A DNA stretch of 64,000 nt from Deltaproteobacteria bacterium (GTDB lineage Bacteria > Desulfobacterota > Binatia > UTPRO1). This document shows, piece after piece, positions 23,527 through 32,800 of the stretch. Positions within the stretch are counted from its first letter, which is position 1, and each line of letters begins with the position of its first letter. Made by a program: the position numbers and the translations under genes. The stretch is from positions 62,001-126,000 of the forward strand of contig JADYZW010000037.1 of the NCBI GenBank assembly GCA_020852955.1, in the 5' to 3' direction. A model generated the notes under the pieces. That model saw only the letters and a list, made by a program, of their open reading frames with translations, was not told where the DNA came from and made no database searches.

Positions 23527-23880
23527 CTAGGCTTCGAACTGCACCGTGATGCCCCACTCGGTCGCGAGCCATCCGAGCAGCGACGACTCGTGGCGGTCGA
23601 TCAGATCGGGAAGCGCCGCGTCGAGCACGGTGCAGTAGACGAGCTCGCGGGCCTCGGGGCGGAGCAGCGCCGAGAGGAACGTCTTGAGCGCCGCCTCGTC
23701 CCCGAAACGCTCGTCCGCCTCGTCGGCGAGGGCGCGATAGTTGTCGTCACCCAGGGCAGCCGCGATGCGGGCGACGTGCGCCGCCTCGTCGTCGGACACC
23801 GCGGCGTCGCTCGCGACCACGGTCTCGATCAACGCCACCAGGGCCAGGCGTTCGTCGTGTGAGAGGTCGGTCAGCTCCAT
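23527..23880 (-). CDS. TerB-like helical protein
   Basis: 117 residues, all-helical by appearance, with the TerB-like pattern: LSHDERLALVALIETVVASD, AVSDDEAAHVARIAAALG and a C-terminal helix IDRHESSLLGWLATEWGI. TerB-like domains are small acidic cytoplasmic modules often linked to stress or metal sensing; the exact role here is unknown. GGAGGTGA ends 6 nt before ATG 23880. It begins 6 nt after the stop of the VOC protein gene, so the two are probably cotranscribed. Confidence 0.65.
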   Translation of the reverse strand: MELTDLSHDERLALVALIETVVASDAAVSDDEAAHVARIAAALGDDNYRALADEADERFGDEAALKTFLSALLRPEARELVYCTVLDAALPDLIDRHESSLLGWLATEWGITVQFEA

Positions 23881-23886
23881 CGTTCG

Positions 23887-24309
23887 TCACCTCCGGTAGT
23901 AGCGCGCCTCGAGGACGTTGCCGTCGGGGTCGCGGAAGTAGAAGGCTTCGGGCGCCAGGCCGCCCGCGCCGAAGCTCTGCCGCGTGACGGCGCCGGTCGG
24001 CACGCCGCTCGCTTGCAGCCGGCCGCGCAGCGCGGCGTAGTCGGCCTCGGACAGGGCGAGGCAGACGTGGTTCACCGGATGCCCCGCGCTGCCGGCCGCG
24101 CTCGTCATCCCGTCCGCGACGGGCGCGGCGGCGCGCCCCATCAGGTCGAGGATCGTCGCGGGGGAGACGCGGACGCTCGGAAAGGGCGCGCGTCCGGCGC
24201 GGAACTCCTCCAATCGGACCGGGGCGAGACCGACGACGCGCGCGTAGAACTCGACCGCGCGCAGCGGGTCGTCGGTCCAGAGGACGACGTGATCCAGGGC
24301 CGCCTGCAC
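23887..24309 (-). CDS. VOC (glyoxalase/extradiol dioxygenase fold) protein
   Basis: 140 residues. The two paired beta-alpha-beta-beta-beta units of the vicinal oxygen chelate fold are visible: QAALDHVVLWTDDPLRAVEFY, then NHVCLALSEADYAALRGRL and FYFRDPDGNVLEARYYR. His in ALDHV, His in VNHVCL and the Glu in VLEARY are at the usual metal-ligand places. Members include glyoxalases, fosfomycin-resistance enzymes and dioxygenases; substrate unknown. GTG 24309 gives the standard start. Confidence 0.8.
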   Translation of the reverse strand: MQAALDHVVLWTDDPLRAVEFYARVVGLAPVRLEEFRAGRAPFPSVRVSPATILDLMGRAAAPVADGMTSAAGSAGHPVNHVCLALSEADYAALRGRLQASGVPTGAVTRQSFGAGGLAPEAFYFRDPDGNVLEARYYRR

Positions 24310-24379
24310 GGAACCCAGCTTGGCGCGGCGGTCGGCGGGTGTCCAGCATTCGCGGGGTGATCGCGGCCGCTCCTTCCGG

Positions 24380-24385
24380 TAGAGT
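24380..24385 (+). promoter_or_regulatory. -10-like hexamer 8 nt before the ATG at 24394
   Basis: TAGAGT followed by 8 nt and ATG, with no ribosome site: another leaderless-type start. Confidence 0.45.
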
Positions 24386-24393
24386 GCGCTGGC

Positions 24394-25824
24394 ATGGCGG
24401 AGGTGCTGCTTCTGGTGCTCGCGGTGGCGTTCTTCGCGCGGCGCGGGCGGGGCGCGGGCGGGGCCGCGCCGCGCTGGCCCTCGGTGCTCGCCAGCGCCGA
24501 GCGCGCGGGGATCATCACGGGGGCGCAGCGCACCGCCCTCCTCGCCCACGCCGCGGCCACCGAACCGCCGCGCCTCGGGGGCGTGGCCTGGCTCGGGGTG
24601 CTCGCCGGGCTCTTCGTCGTGGCCGGCATCTCCCTCTTGATCGCGCGCAATTGGGACCAGATCGGGCCGGGCATCCGCGTGGCGGGCTTCCTCGTGATGC
24701 TCGCATCGGTCGGCGAAGCCGCGATCCGGCTGCGCGGCAGAAGCGCGGCGGCGAGCGTGCCGCTCGAGCTCATGTGGTTCTTCCTGCCGCTCCTCGGGAT
24801 CGGGCTCTACGGGCAGACGTTCCAGCTGTCCGGCGATCCGATCCATCCCTTCCTGGTCTGGCTCGCGCTCGCGCTGCCGCTTGCCTGGATGAGCGAGCGT
24901 CCCGTCGTGGCGCCGCTCCACGTCTGCGCGCTCGCGGTCGTCCTGTTCGCAGGCAACTACGTCATGGAGCCGTTCGCATTCGCGTTCCGGACCCTCACGA
25001 CGCCGACGCTGCCGAGCCCGCTCGCCATCACCGGCGACGCGGCGCGACCGCTCGCCTGGGCACTGTCTGCCGCAATCCTCGTGCTCATCGCCGCGGAGAG
25101 CCTGCGACGGCTGCCGCGCGGCCACCGCCATCACTTCGTCGGGATCTGCGTCGTGTGGACGTTCTGCCTCCTCGTCACCGCGACGCCGTTTCGCTTGCGC
25201 CACGAGGGCTGGCTCGTGTTCGCGGCGCTCGCGCTCGTAACCCTCTGGGTCGCCGTGATGAGCATGCTCGACACGAGCTTCGAGGAGCGAGCGGCGAGCA
25301 TCGGCGTCTGGCTGGCGGCGCTCTACGGATTGACCTTCACCTGGCATCTGAACCAGGTCGCCTCGGGTACGACGACGACGCTCGGCCTCGTGGTGGCCGG
25401 TGGCGCCGCGCTGGCCGCCGCCGCGACGGTGTTGCTGGCGCCGCCGGCACGATTCAGTCCGCATCGCGCGTGGGCCATCGGGGCGAAGGCGATGATGCTC
25501 GCGCCGCTCGTGGTGGCCACGGCGTACCTCGGGGACGAGGTGACCCGCGTGTGGCTGGCGGGCGGCGTCATGAACGTGCTGCTCGTCGCCGCCGCCGTGG
25601 GCCTCATGTGGCACGGCTCGCTCGTGCACCAACGGGCGCAGGTGAACCTCGGCGTCGTGGTGTTGATCGCGGTCCTCGTGACCCGCTTCCTCGACGTCTT
25701 CGGCACCATGCTCCGGAGCGGCATCGGCTTCATCGTCGCCGGTTGCCTGCTGGCGGCGCTCGCCTGGGCGCTCGAGCGGACGCGCCGCCGGTTGCTCGCG
25801 AGCCCGGCCGGAGGGCGCGCGTGA
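24394..25824 (+). CDS. DUF2157 multi-pass membrane protein
   Basis: 476 residues. The N-terminal part (residues 30-75) has the DUF2157 layout of a short cytoplasmic helical segment followed by GGVAWLGVLAGLFVVAGISL and IARNWDQIGPGIRVAGFL. Roughly eleven to thirteen further hydrophobic segments make it an integral inner-membrane protein. Function of the family is unknown. It is followed by a GDYXXLXY protein with a GTGA overlap, the usual partner of DUF2157 proteins in other bacteria. Confidence 0.82.
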   Translation: MAEVLLLVLAVAFFARRGRGAGGAAPRWPSVLASAERAGIITGAQRTALLAHAAATEPPRLGGVAWLGVLAGLFVVAGISLLIARNWDQIGPGIRVAGFLVMLASVGEAAIRLRGRSAAASVPLELMWFFLPLLGIGLYGQTFQLSGDPIHPFLVWLALALPLAWMSERPVVAPLHVCALAVVLFAGNYVMEPFAFAFRTLTTPTLPSPLAITGDAARPLAWALSAAILVLIAAESLRRLPRGHRHHFVGICVVWTFCLLVTATPFRLRHEGWLVFAALALVTLWVAVMSMLDTSFEERAASIGVWLAALYGLTFTWHLNQVASGTTTTLGLVVAGGAALAAAATVLLAPPARFSPHRAWAIGAKAMMLAPLVVATAYLGDEVTRVWLAGGVMNVLLVAAAVGLMWHGSLVHQRAQVNLGVVVLIAVLVTRFLDVFGTMLRSGIGFIVAGCLLAALAWALERTRRRLLASPAGGRA

Positions 25825-26366
25825 CGGGGTGGCTCCGGATCGCGCTGGCGGCGCAGCTGCTCTTCTTCGCGGGTTGGGGAGCGCTGCTTCTGGCGTCGCA
25901 TCGCGACGCGACGCTGGTGTGGCTCGGGACCGAGCCCGTGGATCCGCGAGATCTCCTGAGCGGCCACTACGTCGCGCTCCGCTACGCGATCGCCGACGCC
26001 GCGAAGGGGGACGCCTGTTCGGTTCCGGTAGAGGAGCGCGGACGAACCCCGGTCTGGGTCCGGCTTGCGCCGAGCGGGGAGTCGATCGAGACCGTCGCGG
26101 GGTTCGTGAGCCCGTCCGCGGCCGTCGCCTGCCGCCTGGATTTCCCGGGTCGCGGGGAGGGCGGCCCCTGGATCACGGGACGTCTCGATGCGGACGGCCG
26201 GGTGATCTACGGGATCGAGCGCATGTACGTCGCGGAGGACGACCCGCGCCGCGAGGCGCGCAGCGGCAGCGTGGTGGCGCAGGTGGCGTTGAACGAGCGC
26301 TTCGAGCCCCGGCTCGTCGATCTCGTCCCGCGGGCGCCGGTTCCGACGGCGACGGAGGCGCCGTGA
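25821..26366 (+). CDS. GDYXXLXY-family protein
   Basis: 181 residues with one N-terminal membrane helix (LRIALAAQLLFFAGWGALLL). The family motif appears as DLLSGHYVALRYAI (GDYxxLxY with Asp replaced by His), and the rest is an extracytoplasmic beta domain. The GTG start overlaps the DUF2157 stop (GTGA), and its own stop overlaps the next GTG, so the three genes are translationally coupled. Function unknown. Confidence 0.78.
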   Translation: MTGWLRIALAAQLLFFAGWGALLLASHRDATLVWLGTEPVDPRDLLSGHYVALRYAIADAAKGDACSVPVEERGRTPVWVRLAPSGESIETVAGFVSPSAAVACRLDFPGRGEGGPWITGRLDADGRVIYGIERMYVAEDDPRREARSGSVVAQVALNERFEPRLVDLVPRAPVPTATEAP

Positions 26367-26839
26367 CGGCGCGGCGCACGCTCGGCGCGCTGCTGCTCGT
26401 GGCGACGTCCCTCGCGCTCGGCTGTCGTCCCGCGATGCGAGCCCCCGCGCCCGGGCGAGCCGCCGCTCCGGTCGAGCTTGCGGCCCTGGAAGGAACGTCC
26501 TGGATCCTCGCCGCATGGGGTGACGGCGCACCGGCGGCGTCGACGCCCCGGGTGTCGCTTCGCTACGCGGCCGGACGCTTCGAGGGGCGGAGCGGTTGCA
26601 ATCGCTATACCGCGCCGGTCGAGCAGCGCTCGGGAGGCGGCGCCATCGCGGTCGGCGCGATCGCGGTGACGCGCATGATGTGCGCGGAACCGGCGGCGGG
26701 GATCGAGCAGCGCTTCCTCGCCGCGCTCGGCCGCGCGAGGGCGAGCGAGCGCCAGGACGGGCGCCTCGGCATCGCGACCGTGGGCGCCGATGGGCGACCG
26801 GAGACGCTCGTGTTCACCGCGGAGCCGACGGCGCCCTGA
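26363..26839 (+). CDS. META-domain lipoprotein (HslJ-like)
   Basis: 158 residues. The N-terminus ends in a lipobox-like LALGC, so it is probably a lipoprotein. The META domain follows: LEGTSWILAAW, FEGRSGCNRYTAPVEQR and IAVTRMMCAEP, with the SGCN and T(x)MMC signatures of HslJ-type proteins. HslJ is an E. coli heat-inducible outer-membrane-associated protein. It is the third gene of a GTGA-coupled trio, so it probably works in the envelope with the two membrane proteins. Confidence 0.82.
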   Translation: MTARRTLGALLLVATSLALGCRPAMRAPAPGRAAAPVELAALEGTSWILAAWGDGAPAASTPRVSLRYAAGRFEGRSGCNRYTAPVEQRSGGGAIAVGAIAVTRMMCAEPAAGIEQRFLAALGRARASERQDGRLGIATVGADGRPETLVFTAEPTAP

Positions 26840-26885
26840 CGTCGCGGCCGGTTCCCCGCGCGGCGCGCGGAAGTCTGGCGGGTGC

Positions 26886-29657
26886 TCAGCGCGGCGCGAC
26901 GCAGAGCAGCGCCTTCGCGGTGACGCGGCAGCTCGAGAGACTGCCCACGCGATCGACGCCCGCTGGCGCGCTGGCGGGGTCGGTCGTGATCCGCACGAGC
27001 AACGCCGGCGCGAACGGTTCGGTGAGCGTGAGCCCCTGGAAGCGCAGGTCGAAGCGGATCCGTCCTGGCTTCGCTCGCAGCGGCTGGAAGCGCGCCGTGG
27101 CGCGCCCACCCGGCGCCTTGCAGACGATGCGCCCGCTCCGGAGAGCCGAACATTCCGTCGCCGCGAAGGTGAATCTGCGGTCGAGGTGGAGGGTATCGAC
27201 GAGCTGAATGTCGAGTCCGAGGAGAGGGTCGAAAGGAGCCTCAGGACCGAGCTCCACCTCGCCCTTGGCCAGGATCTCGCCCGTGGTCGGCTTGCTGCCG
27301 CGGATACGGGCGCGGCGGAGGAAGATGTCGGCGTCGACGTCGTCGCACTGGTTGCGGAGCCCGTCGCCGTCGGCGTCGGGCACGCCGGCGCAGTCGGCGA
27401 CGGTCGGCAGCGGGCTCGGCGTCGTCATGGCCGAGGGGGTCGCCGCCGTGGTCGGCGTCGAGGATCGGAGCGCAGATGCGGTCGCGACCGGCGTCGGCGT
27501 CGTGGTGATCCGGGGCGTCGTCGACGCGGTCGCCGTCGGGGTGGCGCTCCGCGTCGGGCTGACGCTGGGGCTCGGCGTCGGCGTCGGCGTCGGTGTCGCA
27601 GACGCGCTCGCGGTCGGGGTCGCGGTTGTCGAGGGACTCGCGGTCGGTGTCGCCGTGGTCGTGATGGTTGCGGTGGCTGTCGGCGTGACGGTCGGACTCG
27701 GGAGGGCGCTCACCGTGGCGGTCGTCGTGGCGACGGGTGTCGCGGTCGGGGACGCGGTCGCGATGGCCGTGGCGGTTGGCGTCGCGGTCCGGGACGCGGT
27801 CGCGGTGGCCGTGGCGGTTGGCGTCGCAGTGCGTGTGGCGGTGCGTTGCGGCGTCGGGGTCGCAGTCGCGCAGAGGAGCTGGCTACAGGTGGTGTTGCAG
27901 CACGCGCCGTCGGCGCCGGCGCCCTTGTCGCAGATCTCGCCCGGTTGGCGGACGTTGTCGCCGCACACGGCGCAGCCCGGGTAGGGGCCGCTCGCGACGA
28001 TACTGTCGAGCCGCGTCGGGTTGAAGACCGTGCCGTTGCCGATCACGGGATTCGCGCCGCTCGGATGGATGGTCGTATTGGTTCCTCCCGGCAGCGCGAG
28101 GTACTGCGAGTTGTTGCCGATCTGCATCGCGCGCTTCGAGATCAGGTCGATGCTCGCGCCGCCGTTGACCCCGTTCAGCGTCCCGGCGGTGCCGTCGATC
28201 TTCACGCTCGGGGAGACGGAGAGGCCGCACGCCGCGAGCGAGATCGACTGCCGCGTGGAACTGCCGGAGCCGCCGCTGACGTCGAGGTTCTTCTGGACGG
28301 ACAGGGATCCCGCGTTCGCGGCGTCGGTCGCGACGCCGGCCTCGAACGACATGAAGCCGCCATCGCCGGTCGCGCTCGACGCGTCGGCCGTGAGAAGCCC
28401 GTTCAACACGATGGTGCGTCCGGCGTCGCCGCTGATCTCACCGCCGGCATCGTACCCGCTCGCGGTGATGGCCGCGGTGATGGTGAGATCGCGGCCCGCG
28501 GACGCTTCGAACGTGCCGCCGTCCCCGCCCGCGTTGCCGCCGTTCATCGAGACGAGTCCAGCGACCTGGATGTCGCCCTCGTCCGCTCCGAGTGTGAAGA
28601 AGCCGGCGTCTCCCGAGTCGAGCGACACCCGCCCGCCCGAGCCGTCGAAGTTGGTGCCGGCGTCGACCCGGATCGCCATGCCGCTCCCGGTGAACCGGAT
28701 GTCCCCGAGCGCCAGCACGTCGATATCGCCGCCGTCGCCGGCGAACTGATCCGTGGTGCTGCCGCGCAGCACGAGCGACGCGCTCGTGACGAGCGTATCG
28801 CCGCCGGGGACGACGCCGCCGATCTCGTCGACGCCGCTCGTGATGTCGATCGCGCCGCCGAAGCCCGCCCCGACGCTGCTGTCGGCGTTGATCGTCCCGT
28901 TGTTGATGACGACGTCGTCGCCGGCGATGATGGCGAGCTCGCCGCCGTCGCCTCCGCCGCCGCTCACATCGACGCTGCGGTTGATGGTGACGGTCCGCGC
29001 CGCCGTGAGGTCGAGGATTCCCCCCGTGCCCTGATTCGCGCCGGAGAGGACGACGTCGCCGTTGATCGTCACGTTGCCGGCGTCGGAGACCATGGTCAGC
29101 TCGCCGCCGTCGGTGAAGAGCATGCCGAGATCGGGAAACGAGCTGACGCCGCGGCCCGTCACCGACGATCCGGGCTCGAGGGTGACGTTGCCGGCGCCGG
29201 CCAGGCGGACCGTGCCCGCGCTATCCCCCGTGACGTCGATCTGACCGTCGATGCTGATGACCCCGGCGCTCGTGAGGGAGACGAGCCCGCCTTGGACGAT
29301 GGACCCGTCCGGCTGCACGAAGTCGCCGCGGGCGTTCAGCTTGCCGGTCGACGTGAGCGTGATGTTGCCGGCGTTCACCACCCGGATGAACCCGAGGCCC
29401 GTCATCTGGAAGTTCCGCTCGAGGCTGAGCGCGCGTCCGCCGAGGTCGAACTCGCAGCCGCCGGACCGCACCTCGATCGCCGTCGTCACCCGCACGAGCG
29501 CCGCGGTGCAGGTGCCCGACCCGCACAGGACGCTGGCGGTATTGGCGACGGCGTCGGCGCCGCAGGTCCACAGGACGGCGTTCGCGTCGCCGGCGAGGGC
29601 GAGGCAGGCCAGCATCGCGACGAGCTGGAGGCGGCGGTGGATGGGGATGGAGAACAC
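26886..29657 (-). CDS. Giant secreted adhesin-like protein with beta-helix and Thr/Pro/Ala stalk
   Basis: 923 residues. A signal peptide (about 1-27) is followed by some 520 residues of short glycine-rich repeats of the type GDVVINNGTINADSS, GDIRFTGSG and NVTINGDVVLSG. This pattern is typical of right-handed beta-helix, filamentous haemagglutinin-like adhesins. A Cys-rich segment (CGDNVRQPGEICDKG) precedes about 160 residues of Thr/Pro/Ala linker. It then has an EF-hand-like DADGDGLRNQCDD and a C-terminal beta domain of about 140 residues ending in cysteines. GTG 29657 is 28 nt downstream of a predicted transcription start. An extracellular stalked adhesin or scaffold is inferred; export route is unclear. 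Confidence 0.75.
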   Translation of the reverse strand: MFSIPIHRRLQLVAMLACLALAGDANAVLWTCGADAVANTASVLCGSGTCTAALVRVTTAIEVRSGGCEFDLGGRALSLERNFQMTGLGFIRVVNAGNITLTSTGKLNARGDFVQPDGSIVQGGLVSLTSAGVISIDGQIDVTGDSAGTVRLAGAGNVTLEPGSSVTGRGVSSFPDLGMLFTDGGELTMVSDAGNVTINGDVVLSGANQGTGGILDLTAARTVTINRSVDVSGGGGDGGELAIIAGDDVVINNGTINADSSVGAGFGGAIDITSGVDEIGGVVPGGDTLVTSASLVLRGSTTDQFAGDGGDIDVLALGDIRFTGSGMAIRVDAGTNFDGSGGRVSLDSGDAGFFTLGADEGDIQVAGLVSMNGGNAGGDGGTFEASAGRDLTITAAITASGYDAGGEISGDAGRTIVLNGLLTADASSATGDGGFMSFEAGVATDAANAGSLSVQKNLDVSGGSGSSTRQSISLAACGLSVSPSVKIDGTAGTLNGVNGGASIDLISKRAMQIGNNSQYLALPGGTNTTIHPSGANPVIGNGTVFNPTRLDSIVASGPYPGCAVCGDNVRQPGEICDKGAGADGACCNTTCSQLLCATATPTPQRTATRTATPTATATATASRTATPTATAIATASPTATPVATTTATVSALPSPTVTPTATATITTTATPTASPSTTATPTASASATPTPTPTPSPSVSPTRSATPTATASTTPRITTTPTPVATASALRSSTPTTAATPSAMTTPSPLPTVADCAGVPDADGDGLRNQCDDVDADIFLRRARIRGSKPTTGEILAKGEVELGPEAPFDPLLGLDIQLVDTLHLDRRFTFAATECSALRSGRIVCKAPGGRATARFQPLRAKPGRIRFDLRFQGLTLTEPFAPALLVRITTDPASAPAGVDRVGSLSSCRVTAKALLCVAPR
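27400..27880 (-). repeat. Low-complexity Thr/Pro/Ala-coding stalk
   Basis: Degenerate repeats of codons for Thr, Pro, Ala and Ser (TATPTATATATAS-like units) inside the 923-residue secreted protein gene. Similar shorter stalks are coded near 34490-34700 and 48410-48740. Such DNA is prone to replication slippage, so stalk length may vary between strains. Confidence 0.75.
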
Positions 29658-29691
29658 GGGATCCGGTGACGGCGACGCCTGACCGGTCTCG

Positions 29692-29721
29692 GGTCTAGCG
29701 GTGCGACACGAGCCGGGTCAA
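29692..29721 (-). promoter_or_regulatory. Promoter of the 923-residue adhesin-like gene
   Basis: On the minus strand, TTGACC (29716-29721), an 18-nt spacer and TAGACC (29692-29697). The predicted leader before GTG 29657 is about 28 nt. Confidence 0.6.
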
Positions 29722-29775
29722 GTCGCGGCAGCGGTGGTGTCGCGACCGCGGGGGCAGCGCCCGGCGCGGACCACC

Positions 29776-29816
29776 GGACCGGCCGGCGGGCCCTTGCGGG
29801 CCGCGACGGCCGGTCC
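29776..29816 (-). terminator. Strong hairpin after the secreted-protein operon
   Basis: Perfect 10-bp outer arms GGACCGGCCG/CGGCCGGTCC (29776-29785 and 29807-29816) with an inner stem (GCGG/CCGC and CCC/GGG) closing on TTGC. It starts 21 nt after the stop of the 1236-residue protein and just before the next promoter. There is no T-tract, but its position at the operon end is clear. Confidence 0.65.
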
Positions 29817-29836
29817 GAAGGTACGACGTCACCCGG

Positions 29837-32800
29837 TCAGGGCGTCGGGACGAGGTTCAGGTAGAGCGACAGGAACTCGCCCGAGCGCGTCACCTCGATC
29901 CCGGAGAGGCTCAGGCCGAAGAACTCCGGCAGCGGGAAGCTGCCGAGGCCGCCCGCGAGCGACGGGATGAGCGTCGCGATGAGCGGCGGCAGGACGTCCT
30001 GCTCGAGCGCCGTCTCGTTCACGCCGAGGACGTTCTTCAGGACCGCCACGGTGATGTCGCTGGTGGGGGGCGTCGAGAGGGTGAACTCCAGTCCGCCGCC
30101 CGCGAACGCGAAGGTCATGCCGAGCTTCGCGTCCACGGCACCCCGCAGCACCTCCAGCTCGCTGCCGTCGTCCTGGACGATCGACACGAGGAGGTGGGCG
30201 AGCTTGAGCGTAGCGAGCTCGCCCGACGGGCCCGCCTGCGCCAGCACGATCGGCGCGAGCGTCGGCTTCACGTCGATGCGGAAGGGCGTCGCCGGCGGAT
30301 AAGCGGCGAACTCCGGCATGATGAGCGCGAGCACTTGCGCCGTCAGCGGCACGGGACCGGACCCGAGGTCGAGGCTGCTGATGCTCGTGACCAGGAGTCC
30401 GCACTCGGTCTGGGCCTTGAGGAGTTGGTTGAAGCCCTCGGTCGAGACCGCGATGCCGAGGCCGTAGGGGGCGTTTCCGATCGGGGTCGTCGCGCCGAAG
30501 CTCGGGGTGCCCTCGCTGACCGCCAGCGATGCCGTGAGATTCGGGGCGCCGGCCGGCGGTTGGCACTGACCCGGTCCGCTGCCGATCGACGAGGTGAACT
30601 TCCCGTCCGAGACGAAGCTGATGCCGTTCACGTCTTCGGTCACGGCGTTCAGCGGCGCCTCGAAGTTGACGCTCAACGCCTGGCCGACCGGACCGGCAAT
30701 CGTCACGCCGGCGAGCGCCGCCTCGATGGCGTCGCCGATCGGGCCGTCTTGGGGTCCCGCGCCATCGGGATCCTCGAGGTAGTCCTTCATCGCGTCCACC
30801 GTGAGCTGCTCGAGGTCCGGCAGGAACGATTGGATGATGGAGCCCACCACCGGCAGATCGCAGGTGCCCCCGTAGCTCGCTGTGAAGGCGGTGAAGCTCA
30901 CCCCGAGCGCGCCTTGCTGGTTTACGTCGATGTTGGCGGGGTCGGCCGGCATCGGCGACAGCGTGTAGTCGCCGGTGAACGTCGCGGAGTTGGCGTGGAT
31001 CGCGATGTCGCAGCTCGGCACGAGGCCCGAGCCGCTCAGGTACACGTTCACCCGGATGTCGCTCACCGTGATGACCGTGCGCACGAAGTTCGTCATGGAG
31101 TCCGCCGCGAAGGCGAAGCTCTGGAACGAGGGCGGGGGATTGTTGACGGTGACGGTCGCGCGGCCGAGGCACCCGAGGATGCCCCCGTCGACGAAGCACT
31201 CGTTGTTGATCAACACGGTGCCGACCGGTACGAGCGCGCCGAGGTCGAGGCCGGAACCGGCGAGATCGGCCATCAGCGGCTCGACCGTGTTGAGGCCGGT
31301 GTCCGTCACCCGGAGTCCGACGCTCGAGGCCGAGTTGGCGCCGTCCGCGATCGAGGAGCCGCGAATCACGACCACGCGGGCATTCGCGGCGCTGCCGTTC
31401 ACCGTGTCCACGACGCGGGCGCGGATCGGGTTGAAGACGTTCGCCGCGCTGAGGGCGACGGAGGTCGTGAAGGATCCGTCGCCCGCGACCGTCACCGGCA
31501 CGCCGTTCACGGTGAGGGACGCCTGGGCGGGCGGGAGGTTCACGACCTGGCCGGTCACCGTCACCGACGACGCGCTGGTGAAGATACCGTGCGCCGGCGA
31601 GGTGATGGTCACGCTGAACTGCGTGCAGGCGCTCGGTTCGCCGGTGCACACGTAGCCCGGCTCGATGCCGCACGCGGCGTTGCAGCCGTCGCCGACGGCC
31701 GTGTTGTCGTCGTCGCAGACCTCGCTGCCTCGCAGCAGGCCGTCGCCGCAGATGGGATCGCAGGAGCTCGGCTCGAACTCGCAGGTCCATCCGGTCTCGA
31801 TGGTGCAGGTCGCACTGCAGCCGTCGCCCGCCACCACGTCGCCGTCGTCGCAGATCTCGGTGCCGCTGATGAGGCCGTTGCCGCAGACCGCCGTGCAGAC
31901 GCTCGGCTCGCCGACGCAAAGGTAGCCGTCCTCGGGAGTGCAGACCGAGCTGCAGCCGTCGCCGGACGCCAGGTTCTGGTCGTCGCAGCCTTCGCCGCCG
32001 CGCAGGAGGCCGTCGCCGCAGACCGTGGCGCAATTGCTGGGCTGGCCGGCGCAGAGCCAGCCGCTTTCGATGCTGCAGGTGGCGCTGCAGCCGTCGCCGG
32101 AGTCGAGCCCGCCGTCGTCGCAGGCCTCGCCGGCCTTGATGAGTCCGTCGCCGCAGACGGTGGAGCAGAGGCTCGGCTCGCCGAGGCAGAGCCATCCGGG
32201 CTCCGGCGTGCACGTGGCGTCGCAGCCGTCGCCGCCCGCGAGGTCGCCGTCGTCGCAGAGCTCGCCGCCGCGGAGCAGGGCGTCGCCGCAGATCGGCGAG
32301 CAGCTCGTCGGCTCGGCGGCGTCGCAGGTCCACCCGGTCTCGATCGCGCACGTCGCGCCGCAGCCGTCGCCGGGAAGAAGCCCGCCGTCGTCGCACGCCT
32401 CGCCGCCGCGCCTGAGTCCATCGCCGCAGGTTGCCGAGCACGCGCTCGGCGCGCCGAGGCAGGTGTAGCCCGACTCGATGGTGCACGCGGCACCGCACCC
32501 GTCGCCCGAGGCGGTGTTGCCGTCGTCGCAGGCCTCGCCGCCGCTCACGATCCCGTCGCCGCAGATCGGCCCGCAGGTGCTCGGCGCGCCGCTGCATGTC
32601 CAACCGCTCTCGACCTCGCAGGCCGGGCTGCAGCCGTCACCGGAGGCCTGGTTGCCGTCGTCGCAACCCTCGTCGCTTTCGACGTCGGCGTCGCCGCACT
32701 CCGGCGGCTCCGCGCAGCTTTCGTTGGCGTCGTTGCCGTCGTCGAAGAGGTCGCAGTCGCGCGACAGACCGTCGACGTCGTTCAGGAGCGCGCAGACGCG

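Noticed and set aside
31620..32699. Regular repeats that could be mistaken for a CRISPR-like array
   Set aside because: They are in-frame with a 135-bp period, degenerate, and encode disulfide repeats. No cas genes are nearby.
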